Numbered from the stretch's first letter, positions 21,803-33,229 are shown. The stretch: 64,000 nucleotides of DNA from Anthopleura xanthogrammica (GCA_964019055.1 OZ025221.1:5224968-5288967); one strand, 5' to 3'. Program-made: numbers and translations. The notes: generated from the sequence alone by a model not told the origin.

Positions 21803-24595
21803 AGCAGATCGATGTGGCTAGAATTAGCACTACTGTTAGGGTGTAAGTTTATTGATTAATTAATGATTTGATATCAAAATGTTAAATAAACAGATTTTTC
21901 TGTTTAAATATGTTGTGTGAATGTTATGTTTTATATTAGATCAGAAACCCGAAATATTGTCTTAAGGATATACTGGGGGATACCCAAGGATACCCAGGGA
22001 TAGCTAAGGATACTCGAGTTCACCTAAGAATACTCAGGTATAGCTAAGGATACCTTAGGATAGTTAAGGATACTCAGGGATATCTAAGGATACCCAAGGA
22101 TAGCTAAGGATACTCAGGTATAGCTAAGGATACTCAGGGATAGTTAAGGATACTCAGGGATAACTAAGGATACCCAAGGATAGCTAAGGATACTCAGGGA
22201 TAGTTAAGGATACTCAGGGATAACTAAGGATACTCAGGGATAGTTAAGGATACTCAGGGATAGCTAAGGATACCCTGGGATAGTTAAGGATACTCAGGGA
22301 TAACTAAGGATACTCAGGGATAGTTAAGGATACTCAGGGATAACTAAGGATACCCTGGGATAGCTAAGGATACTCAGGTATAGTTAAGGATACTCAGGGA
22401 TAGTTAAGGATACTCAGGGATAACTAAGGATACCCTGGGATAGCTAAGGATACTCAGGTATAGTTAAGGATACTCAGGGATAGCTAAGGATACCCTGGGA
22501 TAGCTAAGGACACTCAGGTATAGTTAAGGATACTCAGAGATAGTTAAGGATACTCAGGGATAGTTAAGGATACTCAGGGATAACTAAGGACACCCTGGGA
22601 TAGCTAAGGATATTCAGGGATAGTTAAGGATACTCAAGGATAACTAAGGATACTCAGGGATAGTTAAGGATACTCAGGGATAGCTAAGGATACCCTGGGA
22701 TAGTTAAGGATACTCAGGGATAGTTAAGGATACTCAGGGATAGTTAAGGATACTCAGGGATAGTTAAGGATACTCAGGGATAACTAAGGATACCCTGGGA
22801 TAGCTAAGGATACTCAGGGATAGTTAAGGATACTCAGGGATAGTTAAGGATACTCAGGGATAGTTAAGGATACTCAGGGATAGCTAAGGATACTCAGGGA
22901 TAGCTAAGGATACTCAGGTATAGCTAAGGATACTCAGGGATAGGTAAGGATATTCAGGGATAGCTAAGGATATGCAGGGATAACTAAGGATACTCAGGGA
23001 TAGTTAGGGATACTCAGGGATAGATAAGGATATTCAGGGATAGTTAAGGATACTCAGGGATAGTTAAGGATACTCAGGGATAGCTAAGGATACCCTGGGA
23101 TAGCTAAGGACACTCAGGTATAGTTAAGGATACTCAGGGATAGTTAAGGATACTCAGGGATAGTTAAGGATACTCAGGGATAACTAAGGATACTCAGGGA
23201 TAGTTAAGGATACTCAGGGATAGCTAAGGATACCCTGGGATAGTTAAGGATACTCAGGGATAACTAAGGATACTCAGGGATAGTTAAGGATACTCAGGGA
23301 TAACTAAGGATACCCTGGGATAGCTAAGGATACTCAGGTATAGTTAAGGATACTCAGGGATAGTTAAGGATACTCAGGGATAACTAAGGATACCCTGGGA
23401 TAGCTAAGGATACTCAGGTATAGTTAAGGATACTCAGGGATAGCTAAGGATACCCTGGGATAGCTAAGGACACTCAGGTATAGTTAAGGATACTCAGAGA
23501 TAGTTAAGGATACTCAGGGATAGTTAAGGATACTCAGGGATAACTAAGGACACCCTGGGATAGCTAAGGATATTCAGGGATAGTTAAGGATACTCAAGGA
23601 TAACTAAGGATACTCAGGGATAGTTAAGGATACTCAGGGATAGCTAAGGATACCCTGGGATAGTTAAGGATACTCAGGGATAGTTAAGGATACTCAGGGA
23701 TAGTTAAGGATACTCAGGGATAGTTAAGGATACTCAGGGATAACTAAGGATACCCTGGGATAGCTAAGGATACTCAGGGATAGTTAAGGATACTCAGGGA
23801 TAGTTAAGGATACTCAGGGATAGTTAAGGATACTCAGGGATAGCTAAGGATACTCAGGGATAGCTAAGGATACTCAGGTATAGCTAAGGATACTCAGGGA
23901 TAGGTAAGGATATTCAGGGATAGCTAAGGATATGCAGGGATAACTAAGGATACTCAGGGATAGTTAGGGATACTCAGGGATAGATAAGGATATTCAGGGA
24001 TAGTTAAGGATACTCAGGGATAACTAAGGATACTCAGGGATAGTTAAGGATACTCAGGGATAGCTAAGGATACCCTGGGATAGCTAAGGACACTCAGGTA
24101 TAGTTAAGGATACTCAGGGATAGTTAAGGATACTCAGGGATAGTTAAGGATACTCAGGGATATCTAAGGATACCCAAGGATAGCTAAGGATGCTCAGGTA
24201 TAGCTAAGGATACTCAGGGATAGTTAAGGATATTCAGGGATAGCTAAGGATACCCAAGGATAGTTAAGGATACTCAGGGATAGCTAAGGATACTCAGGGA
24301 TAGTTAAGGATACTCAGGGATAGCTAAGGATACTCAGGGATAGTTAAGGATATTCAGGGATAGCTAAGGATACTCAGGGATAGTTAGGGATACACAGGGA
24401 TATGCAGGGATACCCTGGGATATGCAGGGGTACCTAGGGATACCTATAGGATAGGTAGTGTGGTCGTGGATAGCTAAGGATACTCAGGATAGTTTATGAT
24501 ACTCTGAGATACCTAAAATAACGATAACTCGGTAGACGATCATTTACGAAATATATGTTGAAATGAATGAGCGATTCCTGTATTTAGGAGTACGT
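21803..24595. repeat. Right terminal inverted repeat
   Basis: Inverse of the left repeat: inner unique segment (21803 to about 21965), satellite (about 21965-24530) and outer end (24531-24595). The inner segment contains the same block around GCTAATTCTAGCCACATCGA as 4620-4640. Its satellite is longer than that of the left repeat. Confidence 0.92.
21965..24530. repeat. 20-bp satellite array in the right inverted repeat
   Basis: Units read GGATACTCAGGGATAGTTAA and variants, the reverse complement of the left array. Within it, about 860 bp at 22201-23060 recur without a visible difference at 23161-24020, a 960-bp offset equal to 48 units. This shows recent segmental duplication of the array. 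Confidence 0.95.
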
Positions 24596-24604
24596 ATTTT
24601 CTGG
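24596..24604. repeat. Right target-site duplication (9 bp)
   Basis: ATTTTCTGG directly right of the giant element, identical to 2251-2259. Confidence 0.93.
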
Positions 24605-24616
24605 TACATCAGCCAT
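24596..24616 (-). CDS. NUBP1: NUBP1 start of exon 1, cut off by the transposon
   Basis: The minus-strand ATG at 24616 opens MADVPEN, ending exactly at the transposon edge. Reading on into the element gives three more codons and a stop (TAA at about 24586-24584), so this allele can make only a 10-residue peptide from this start. Joined conceptually to 2250-2241, the exon gives a normal NUBP1 N-terminus with a phase-1 donor. Confidence 0.85.
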
Positions 24617-25091
24617 CTTGGATTAGTCTATCCACAGGAAACCCAAAGAAACGAATAACACGAACTCCATTTTTCCTGCTCACTGTTAAGTAAAAGTCAA
24701 AAATCAATTCAGAGATAAAATAGTGCACAAATAAATGCTTCAAAAACTAAGGAAAAGAGTCAAAAATTAAGTAAGACACAAATTTGTATGTTTTTTTAAT
24801 AATGAGAGCTCTCGTCCCCACCCTACCCTACACAGGTTTCCCAGCTGATTTACTGACGGGCTTCCTGTGTTTGAGGGAAATTCAAATAGAAAATATATAA
24901 AAATAAAATGAATGCTTCAAAAACTAATGAAAAGAGTAATAAATTAAGTACAACACAAATTTGTATGTTTTTGATTAATTTGAGAAAAACTTTCTTTCCC
25001 ACCCTACCCAGCACAGGTTTTCCATGTCCTCCATTTTCCAGCTGATTTACTGATGGGCTTCCTGTATATTTGGTAGAATTTTTTTTTCAAA
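24617..25091. promoter_or_regulatory. Divergent NUBP1/UBFD1 promoter region with a tandem duplication
   Basis: The 475 bp between the NUBP1 ATG (minus) and the UBFD1 ATG (plus). About 150-170 bp are tandemly duplicated (roughly 24728-24880 and 24900-25070; both contain AATGCTTCAAAAACTAA, CACAAATTTGTATGTTTTT and GCTGATTTACTGA), with about 80% identity by eye. Both genes probably share this region for transcription start. Confidence 0.65.
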
Positions 25092-28000
25092 ATGGCGGAA
25101 GACGAAACGGGTGAGTTATCACTATTCTTTCTGTTATCATTTCTCATTCACAAGCTCTTAGTATTTGTAATTCCCAAGGTAAATAGTTTGTATTTATTTC
25201 TCTATCTTCTTTAATTTTCAGCTGCCTCTTTTGAAAAACAGCAACAGAAGTTAAACGTAGAAGAAGATCGCGAAGTTGGTTCGGATGAGAACGAAGCGGA
25301 TAACAATGATGTATGTGACGAGGACAATCCTTCAGTCAGCGCGAAAGAACAACAGAGTATCGAAGAAAAGGAGAAAGATTCCACCGAGGAAGAAAACACT
25401 GACAAGCTTCCACCAGAATTAGTGAATTTTAGAGTCGTGTGGAATAAGAAGAATTACGAGGTCGAGTTCGACGTGAACCAAACTGTTGATAAACTCAAAG
25501 AACATATAGAAAGTTTAACAGGTATTAAAATGCGCTTTATTTAAATCTCAAGTAATTCCTAAACACTGTGATAGCATTTACAGATGTCAGAATTGTTTCA
25601 GACTCTCAATCAGCACGTGACACGTTTTCAGCGTTGATTTGTGAAATTTCCTAAAAACTTATTTCCAAGAAATTATTTTTAAATTTGAACTTGGTCTTCA
25701 AAGGTGCCTATCGTAAATACATCAACCCTGGTTATTTTATTTATAAAGGATTTTATTTGTTTTTAGCATGTCTGCATAATTGGGGGAGGGGAGGGAGGGG
25801 GTACTGTGGAATGCTCATTGTGGGGGGGGGGGGGGGAGTTATTAAAATTTTGGGTATTTTTTTATGAGAAGTGTTTGCCCACCAACAAGCTTGGGGGAGG
25901 GGGGGGTATATGGTATCTCTATCGCAATTGGAGTGATTCCATCAATTCCAAGATGGCAGCTATTTAGTCCCCTAAAAACCCAGGGTATTTTTCAACCTTG
26001 GAATGTCTAATATCCATACATATTTGTCTTTTTTCAGGTTTACCTGTTTCAATGCAAAAGTTGATGTACAAAGGTATTAAATTAGTAGTTAGAGCAGATT
26101 TCTTGTGAGTGAGGAAAGTGTCTCTAGAGATTTGCATATCATTAATTTTGAGACATGTATCCTGTAATTTGATTGGCTCAAAGCATGTTGCTTGGAAATG
26201 TCATTGAGAGAGAAAACCTTGACATTTCTGAAAATGGTGCATTAAATTGTTATGGCATATGTAAACTTTGTATTTTTTTACTGCATTCTTCAGGTTTGTT
26301 AAAAGATTGAAAAAGAAAACCTTGACATTTCTGGAACTGTGCATTAAATTGTTATGGCATATGTTAATTTTGTATTTTTTTATTGCATTCTTCAGGTCTG
26401 TTAAAAGATGGCACAAAGGTTTTACGTGACCTGCACATAACAAGTGGCTGCAAAATGATGGTTGTTGGGTCAACTATTAATGATGTGTTAAAAGTTACTC
26501 CACCTGCACCAAGTCAGTTAAAAGAAGAGAAAGCAGCTACTGGTGTGTAGAATCACTGAACAAGTTTGTGTTCTGACTATTTTGTACCATCCCAATCACA
26601 CAATCTTGTTATTTAAGGGATGATACATGGTCTAAAATGGAAAACATTATACCCAAGCTGAAAAAAAGTCTATATACTTAGATACTATAACTGAATATTA
26701 TAAAATATTTGAGATACAAGCCATGCGTTGATTGGCTGAATAAGATGTTTGGGATATAACATGTGTGCTGATTGGCTTGCAACTGTGTTCAGAGGACAGA
26801 GATACACGCAGGCAAAATCATTCAAAAATATTTTATGAGAGCAATATAAAATGAGTGCTTATTTCTCTGTATTGTATTATAAGAACTCTGGGAGGTGTAG
26901 AGCTCAAAAAGCAAGAGAAAAACTCCTTGGGTTGCTTCTCTCAAGCTCTACAGCTGCCAGCATGTTTATATCAGGGTACAGAGACATGGATGTATTTTTA
27001 TGTTATTTGGAGTGATAGAGACATTGAAGAAACCCTCACATACAAAAAAATTTTAGATTTGAAATTCAGAATCTCATTTTTTTTTCAACAGCAACTGCAA
27101 AAGAGCCAATATCTAAGCAAAAGGTAAATATAGTTTAGAATACAAGCTGTCAATGTTTTTAATGATCTTGCCTGACAGAGAATGCCACATTTTCAGGGGC
27201 AAGTTGTTGTTGTTGTTGTAAGCTGTTGATACCATGGAAACACTTGGGTTAATACCATATATATACTCAATTAATTGCACTCCTGATTAAGTGCTGCCGG
27301 CTGATAATTTAAGTGCTGCATATAAGAGCACAAATATTCAAGACTGTCGCCCTCAATTATTAAGCACCTCTACTGAAACATTAAAAATTTAAAGAGCACC
27401 CCAGTGCTTAATTGAGTAAATACAGTATCCCAGAAGGGGAATCAGGCATGGTATAATGGTACAATACTTACTTATTATGTCTGAGGTCTTGGGTTTGACT
27501 CCTGGATTCAGCATCACATATGAGCAGAGTTTGTTTCTCTCCCTTGTTTGAGTTTGATGAAATTTGAAGGTTTTTAAGGTCACTGATTTGTGTTAACAGC
27601 AAAAATGTACAGCTTTGCAGGTTTGATTGGGAATAGTTTAGTCAAACTACATCATGGTTTTGTGTTTTCATCTTCGTAGATGCATAAAAAGGTGTTAGAC
27701 AAGGGCAAGCCAGATGATGTTATCCCTGGTATCAAAAATAGAAAAGTAAGTAAACTAATGAAGTCAGTGGGTGGGGTGGCGTAGTGGTTTACCGCTCACC
27801 TCTCACTGCTGTGATTAGGGTTTGAGCCCTGGTTCAGGTTGGATCATATATGAGTTGAGTTTGTTTGATGTCTTGTTCTCTCCCTTGTGACAAGGGTTTT
27901 TTCTCCAGGTTCAAAATCAGCATGTGAGTTGAGAGTTGTATGCATAGAATATATAAATTAGAGGTAGTATGTGTGAGTGACATTGGGCCAAATAGACCTT

Positions 28001-29069
28001 TTTCAAAAATATGGGCCACAAATTCGAATTTGTGTTACTGAATTTGTATCCCACTATAAAAAAGAGATTCATTTTTTATTTATTATTTATGAAGTTATTA
28101 CCTGACCGAGGTCGGGCTTGGTCATGTGACGTAAAAATTATGTCAACTAGATATTAGTGGGTAGAGTTTTCGGAGGCTCTCCCTTAATTCGAGGGGTCTT
28201 CTCTGGGTTCTCCAGTTTTCCTCTCCACAAAACCTAACAAACTATATTCAAATTTAGCTGTTAGCTGTGCCTTGACTTTGATCAGCCCAGAAGCTGTTTC
28301 AGGGTTTGATAGATTTAAGATGCCATTTTGAAAAAAAAAGAAGTTTTTGATGTTGTAATTTTTTATTTTGTTTCAGGAAAGTTTACCCAATGTACCTTTG
28401 TCTGGCATGTATAATAAGTATGCGAGTAAAGTTAGATTAACATTCAAATTAGAACTGGATCAGGTGTGGCTTGGAACAAAAGGTTGGCTTCCATCCATCC
28501 ATCCATTCATCCCTTCTCATCCATCCATCTATCCATCCCTCCTCATCCATTCATCTATCTATTCATCCATTTATCCTCATCTATCCATACATCTATCCAT
28601 CCCTTTTCAACTATCCATCCCTTTTCATTCATCCATGAATCCCTTTTCATCCATCCATCCATCAAACCCTTGTTATCCAAATCCATCCATTCCTTCTCCT
28701 CTGTCCATCCATCTGTCTCTTTTCATCCGTCCATCCATTTATTTTTTCATTTATTATAAGATAAATTTTTGTCATTTATATTTAGAACGAACAGAAAAAA
28801 TACCAATGGGATCAATAAAGAATGTTATATCAGAGCCAATAGAAGGACATGAAGAATATCACATCTTGGTGAGTAAATGTCTATCACTTATTCTGTGGGC
28901 TTCCTGTGGCCTCCCCACCACAGGTAGCCCATTTACACATGTCTTATCTTCTTTACAGGCAATTCAGCTGGGGCCCACAGAGGCATCTAGATATTGGATT
29001 TATTGGGTACCAGCACAATATGTTAATGCTATCAAGGACACTATTCTTGGTAAATGGCAACCTTTTTAG
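25092..29069 (+). CDS. UBFD1: UBFD1, ubiquitin-family-domain protein, 9 exons, 299 aa
   Basis: Exons: 25092-25110, 25222-25521, 26038-26073, 26396-26542, 27092-27123, 27680-27745, 28377-28482, 28786-28868, 28959-29069; the sum is 900 nt. An acidic N-terminus (1-70) is followed by a ubiquitin-like fold (about 75-147: FRVVWNKKNYEVEF to CKMMVVGS). The conserved C-terminal UBFD1 domain includes KVLDKGKPDDV, VPLSGMYNK, ERTEKIPMGSIKNV and the end VNAIKDTILGKWQPF. UBFD1 binds polyubiquitin and has been linked to NF-kappaB signalling in mammals. The exon 7 donor (GTTGGC) is weak but keeps the family sequence. Confidence 0.93.
26205..26410 (+). repeat. Duplicated 3' splice region in UBFD1 intron 3
   Basis: About 100 bp, including the acceptor TTCAG and the first bases of exon 4, occur twice in tandem: about 26205-26305 and about 26308-26410. 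The upstream copy has decayed and reads into a TGA after four codons (GLLKD equivalent). The downstream copy joins the real exon. Confidence 0.85.
27430..27590 (+). mobile_element. Degenerate tRNA-derived SINE copy
   Basis: Begins with a tRNA-like head (box B-like GGGTTTGACTCC near 27490), followed by the family tail CACATATGAGCAGAGTTTGTTTCTCTCCCTTG. Related copies are at 27765, 38600 and 47620. UBFD1 intron. Confidence 0.55.
27765..27935 (+). mobile_element. tRNA-derived SINE copy
   Basis: Box A-like TGGCGTAGTGG near 27777 and box B-like GGGTTTGAGCCCT near 27819 are spaced as in a tRNA, followed by the family tail with GAGTTTGTTTGATG and TCTCTCCCTTG. The 28180-28310 segment (CTCCAGTTTTCCTCTCC to CAGGGTTTGA) is the 3' part of the same family. 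Confidence 0.65.
28487..28745 (+). repeat. ATCC-type microsatellite in UBFD1 intron 7
   Basis: Imperfect CATC/ATCC tetranucleotide run directly after the exon 7 donor. Two long apparent reading frames here are read-through of the repeat. Confidence 0.9.
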
Positions 29070-29324
29070 GGGTTTACAAGACCATTTATACAGTAATAAA
29101 CGATCTCGCTACCAGGAGGTATGGACTGGGAGTGTATGGTGACATTCAAATATGCTTTATCTACAAGAGTAATGAACTCTTGCAAAGCTCACACGAACAG
29201 TCTTTGGCAAAATTAGTTGAATGACCCATATGTTACACATCTACTGAAGCCGTTCTGTGTCTAAAGTAGATTTATATAATTTCAAAATGTACACCAATAC
29301 TTGGTGACTGTAAGTATATGTCGG

Positions 29325-29759
29325 CACTCTCTACCCCAGAGCCCTGCCATTCTTACTGCACATGCTCGACGAAATGTCAGGGACTGTGGGAAACCCTAGA
29401 ATTTCAAGAGTTCTGATTGGTCAGAATATTTGTCACAATAATTGTAAAACCAGCTCTAGCAATCACAAGAGCCCTTGCAATAATGGATAACAGTTGCCTT
29501 GATAGTCGATAAAATGGCAGTGCTGCTGTATTAAAGCAATAAGAACAGCTTAATTTCGGGAGTAGAATAAAAGCTGTTGATTTACGGAGCGCGTGCTCTA
29601 TCGATAATTCAAATTTGAGCATGCTTTCTGTGGTGAAGACGCAAATTTGGAGCATGCGCATTACACCTAATCGCCAACCGCACGCTAGGGTTTTCGAGAG
29701 TCTCTGACATTTTGTCAAGCATGCGCAGTAAGAATGGCAGGGCTCTGGGGTCGAGAGTG
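29325..29759. mobile_element. Foldback element, about 435 bp
   Basis: Arms of about 75 bp in inverse orientation around CCCCAGAGCCCTGCCATTCT, with about 90% identity by eye, and an AT-rich interior without a gene. Confidence 0.8.
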
Positions 29760-30991
29760 TATATCACATGCCTTGATAGGTCTACTAGATCTTGTCAATT
29801 CCCTGCTATAGGCCTTTCAAATATTTATGCATGACATCCTTAGTCTGACGTTCATGCAGCTCATTAAATATTACAGTGTGACATGCAAAGGTATGACCAT
29901 GTTTAATATATTTGCATACTTCCATACACCAATGTTTTTGCTGCCAAATAAGCTTTTACACACCTTTATTGGTAAAACCAGCCAGCGTTGCATCGAAAAG
30001 ATTATCATGCTGTAATATTTAATGAGTGCATGAATGAGAGGCTAAGGGCTTCATGCATAAATTCATATTAAGAAAGGCCTATATCTGTGTGACATGATGA
30101 TTTTTCTCCTTTATGAAACCTACTCTAGGAAGAGGAATCTTGCCTTGCTTTAAGCTATGAATGTAGAGCTTTCCTGAACATACTTGGTCAATGGTTCCGA
30201 GTTTAAATTGGAATTGATGAATTTACTAAATATTTGAAACATACCTACAAACACATTAAAGTGCTGATAAATTAGAACCATGGTATTATCAGTAGAGATC
30301 ACCATTATCTTGTCCAGAAAATATCCATACTTTTGGCAATGAGGAAGATCATTGCTAAAATGTATTACAATTGGAATTTCACAAGAAAATACCCTCCTCA
30401 TACCCTTTATTACTTGGAAACTCCAGTCCATTGAGATCATGTATGGATATTTTCTTTAGATTATCACCCCACCACACCTCATGCACCACCACAGGGAAGG
30501 TTGACTCTGTCAGCAAGCAAGAGGAAAGGTTTATTGTTGTGCCAGATTAGACTGGGTATAGTGTACTAGGATATAGGTATTAATAATATCTGTTGGCAAG
30601 TATGTCAATATTTGACTTAATGCGCTGCACAGAAGATATTTCGAAGTTCATGTTAGGGTTCCTTTAAACATATTTTTCTAATACATATATGTTCAAAGAA
30701 TGACAAACACAAACTCTGAAATGTTTAATAGACAGTTCTGTTTACTGTATTGGAAAGAATGTTTCTTCAAATTCCTATTTAATACCTAACAGAGAATGCT
30801 ATAATGGTTTGATTGGACTCATTGTTAATGTTCTTGTGCCCAGTATACCAGAACACAGGTACAAAGAAGCTGCTTAGAGCATCTGTTGCCATGGTAACTT
30901 TAAGGTGTTTGTCAACCTTAAATATGTATTGAAAGTATTTCACCTTGGGCTTGAGATTTTAAATACTATTACAGCACTGCAATTATTACAG

Positions 30992-31149
30992 TATAGACCC
31001 TTTAAATAAATCCTACAATGCTTTATTTTCCACGTTTGACGTCAAATTTATTCTTTTAAAATTTGTTCTTTTAAATGAAATTGAAAGGAATAAATTTGAC
31101 GTCAAACGTGACAAATAAAGCATTGTAGGATTTATTAAAAAGGTCTATA
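30992..31149. mobile_element. Foldback MITE, 158 bp
   Basis: Ends TATAGACC and GGTCTATA; long inverted arms containing AATCCTACAATGCTTTATT and TTTGACGTCAAA. Almost the whole length is palindromic. Confidence 0.85.
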
Positions 31150-32150
31150 GCAAATGTGAATGACTGCAACTCAGTGGTAGAAAATCACTAACAACAGAAC
31201 CTCTGACCGATTATATTGCATGATTAATTCATTATTAAAACTTAATCAAAATCCTTTTCTAATTTTTTCTGCACATATCATGAAAGGAATTATTCTTTTT
31301 TGAGGTGAAATTCAGGCTGACGGTCAGAAAGTTATAAAAGTATTTTACTGCATAATTGTAGCTTAAATTCTAGGCAGAAAAATGTGTTGTTAGAGTGGTT
31401 CTCATAAACCTGTGAAATGCACTTTAGCATATTACTCTCTACTTCACTGATTCTTTTTTTTCTATTGTGCTTTTTTTTTTTACTATTACACTTTAATAAG
31501 CACACTTTGTTTCACAGGTTAATGAGAACAACTCTATTTTGCTCAAGTTGTAAGAAATTTAATCTAGTAGCAATATATTTTATAAAAATAAAATTAATTT
31601 GAAGACTTGGACAGGCGCTATACAAATTGCATATTATTAAATTTTAATATAAATTATCTTGTTTTGGGGAAGGACATCTAGTTCTTCCCACCCCTCCCCC
31701 AGAAGAATTATTTTGGCGACCCTGAAAAAAACACATTGTTTTGGTACTACCCTCCCCTCCCTTACTAAGGTTAGCTTTAATAGTCCTGTATCTTCGAGGA
31801 GTCACTTTCTCCTTTCCGACAAGACTTAATAATGTCCAGGACTAGACTAAGTGGGTTACCTGTGTTAACCACAGGAAACCCAAATAGTCTCCGGCTTATT
31901 TTCGTCTCCTTATGCTCTCATTTTGATCAGGCTCTCATGCTCTTCTTTGTTCAACACTACGTACTCGATTGTGAAGTGTACGCGTCGCTTCTCTCTAATT
32001 GGGTCTTTTTATTCCTTGTATGACGTCATATGTGATCCATAGACGCCAAGGAATCGAATAAACACTGCTGAGGAGCTGCTGAAGTGTGCATCAAACCCAA
32101 GGTGTTAATCCAATTTATTGTTGTAAGGCGAGAAATAAAACTACCAGACT

Positions 32151-32891
32151 ATGGCTGAGACAAAACCAGATCAAAGCAGCGAACAAGGAGCTCAAGACGA
32201 TGAATGCTGTTGGGAGGTAGATTGGAAGAGCCCAGAGTTAGCGTGGCATGTCAAGGAGGTCCATCCCATGCTTTTGAAGCACGAAGCCAAAGTCACGGGA
32301 GGACGAGCTAATCTAAAAGTTCTTGTACCGTTATGTGGGATTTCTGTAGACCTTCTGTGGTTTGCTAATCGAGGACATTCTGTAGTTGGAATTGAGTACG
32401 ATGCTAAAGGTTGTCAAGCATTTTTCGAGATCAATAACCTCGCGTTTGACACAGAGCCTCTTAGCGACGAATACAAAGTCTTCAAGGGCAAAAACAAAGA
32501 CATCACGCTATTCCAATGCGACTTTTTTAAGTTCCCTAGCCTTGTGCCTTCTATGAAATCTTCATTTGATGTTATATGGGACAGAGCCGCAATCAGAACA
32601 ACTGTGGAGGAGCCAGAAGGATCGGACGCCAAAGCTTATTTGTCTGTTCTTCGCCAGCTGGTTGCCCCCGGTGGGAAGCTTGCTTTAGAGAATACAAGAT
32701 TTAATATCAAAGATTGCACTTCACCTCACTATCCTGGGGTTGTGAGCGACGAAATGGTTGAAAATCTGGGAAAAGAGGCTTGGAATGTGTCGAAAGTAGA
32801 TCAGATTGATTACGAGAAAGGCGAAGGGACAGAGCCCTTTTATCGTGAATTCAAGCATGATATCGCTTTGCATTTCTTAACTCCAAAGTAA
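32151..32891 (+). CDS. TPMT: Thiopurine S-methyltransferase family protein, single exon, 246 aa
   Basis: A cytosolic S-adenosylmethionine-dependent methyltransferase family that adds methyl groups to thiol or selenol compounds (thiopurines in mammals). The family signature is clear: W-x4-E near the N-terminus (WKSPELAWH), the SAM-binding PLCG at about 60-63 followed by GHSVVGIEYD with an acidic residue near 82, FDVIWDRAAI near 140, and PGGKLALENTRF near 180. Length is typical of the family. It has no introns here, unlike its neighbours. The start is the first ATG of the frame and lies just before a charged, disordered leader. Substrate cannot be deduced. Confidence 0.93.
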   Translation: MAETKPDQSSEQGAQDDECCWEVDWKSPELAWHVKEVHPMLLKHEAKVTGGRANLKVLVPLCGISVDLLWFANRGHSVVGIEYDAKGCQAFFEINNLAFDTEPLSDEYKVFKGKNKDITLFQCDFFKFPSLVPSMKSSFDVIWDRAAIRTTVEEPEGSDAKAYLSVLRQLVAPGGKLALENTRFNIKDCTSPHYPGVVSDEMVENLGKEAWNVSKVDQIDYEKGEGTEPFYREFKHDIALHFLTPK

Positions 32892-33229
32892 ATACAGTGT
32901 ATTACCAAGGCCTTCCAAGAAATATATCCAACCAAGTAGCTAGTAACTTTAGTATCAATAATCTACATATGCACCGACACTGTAAATGGGAATAAAAAAA
33001 TGAATAAAAAGTGAAAATTGAAAGAATCAAGACTGTAATTCCACTTGTTAAAAAATACTGTGCGAAGCGACAACATTACTGCCCCACAATAAATAAACGC
33101 CTTTTTAGGGAGAATTAAAAAAAAAATTGATATTCCTTGATTAAGCTAGGGTTCTTTTTATTTACTTCGTTGGGGTTCCTGTGTTATGGTCAGTAGTTTT
33201 GGTTTTAGCGGGAAACCCAAAAAAACAAA

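Larger units (their letters stand above)
2260..24595. mobile_element. Giant two-gene Mutator-like DNA transposon (22,336 bp)
   Basis: Seen: matching inverted repeats at both ends, an exact 9-bp target duplication, and two spliced genes between them. Apart from the last 6 bases, which differ, the outer 27 bases of the two ends (2266-2292 and 24563-24589) match at 26 positions. The repeats then run through a 20-bp satellite array and a conserved inner segment of roughly 170-200 bp. The cargo is a MULE-type transposase (plus strand) and a P-loop ATPase (minus strand), diverging from about 13400-14440. Known: Mutator-like elements make 8-11 bp duplications and use a DDE transposase often carrying a SWIM finger. 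Inferred: the element is autonomous and fairly young, since both reading frames are intact and the duplication is perfect. Polinton, Helitron and retroelement origins do not fit the ends or the proteins. Confidence 0.93.
29070..32150. other. Intergenic region between UBFD1 and TPMT
   Basis: About 3 kb without a gene I can support. It contains the foldback elements at 29325-29759 and 30992-31149, a short inverted pair near 31380-31520 (CATAAACCTGTGAAA and its inverse), and the TPMT promoter in its last few hundred bases (nothing specific recognised). Confidence 0.6.

Noticed and set aside
2260..24595. Giant element considered as Polinton/Maverick or Helitron
   Set aside because: No polymerase B, integrase, protease, capsid or Rep/helicase genes; a 9-bp duplication and MULE core fit Mutator-like transposons.
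28368..29069. One continuous 233-aa frame
   Set aside because: It reads through a microsatellite intron; the UBFD1 splice model with exons 7-9 explains the conserved ends.
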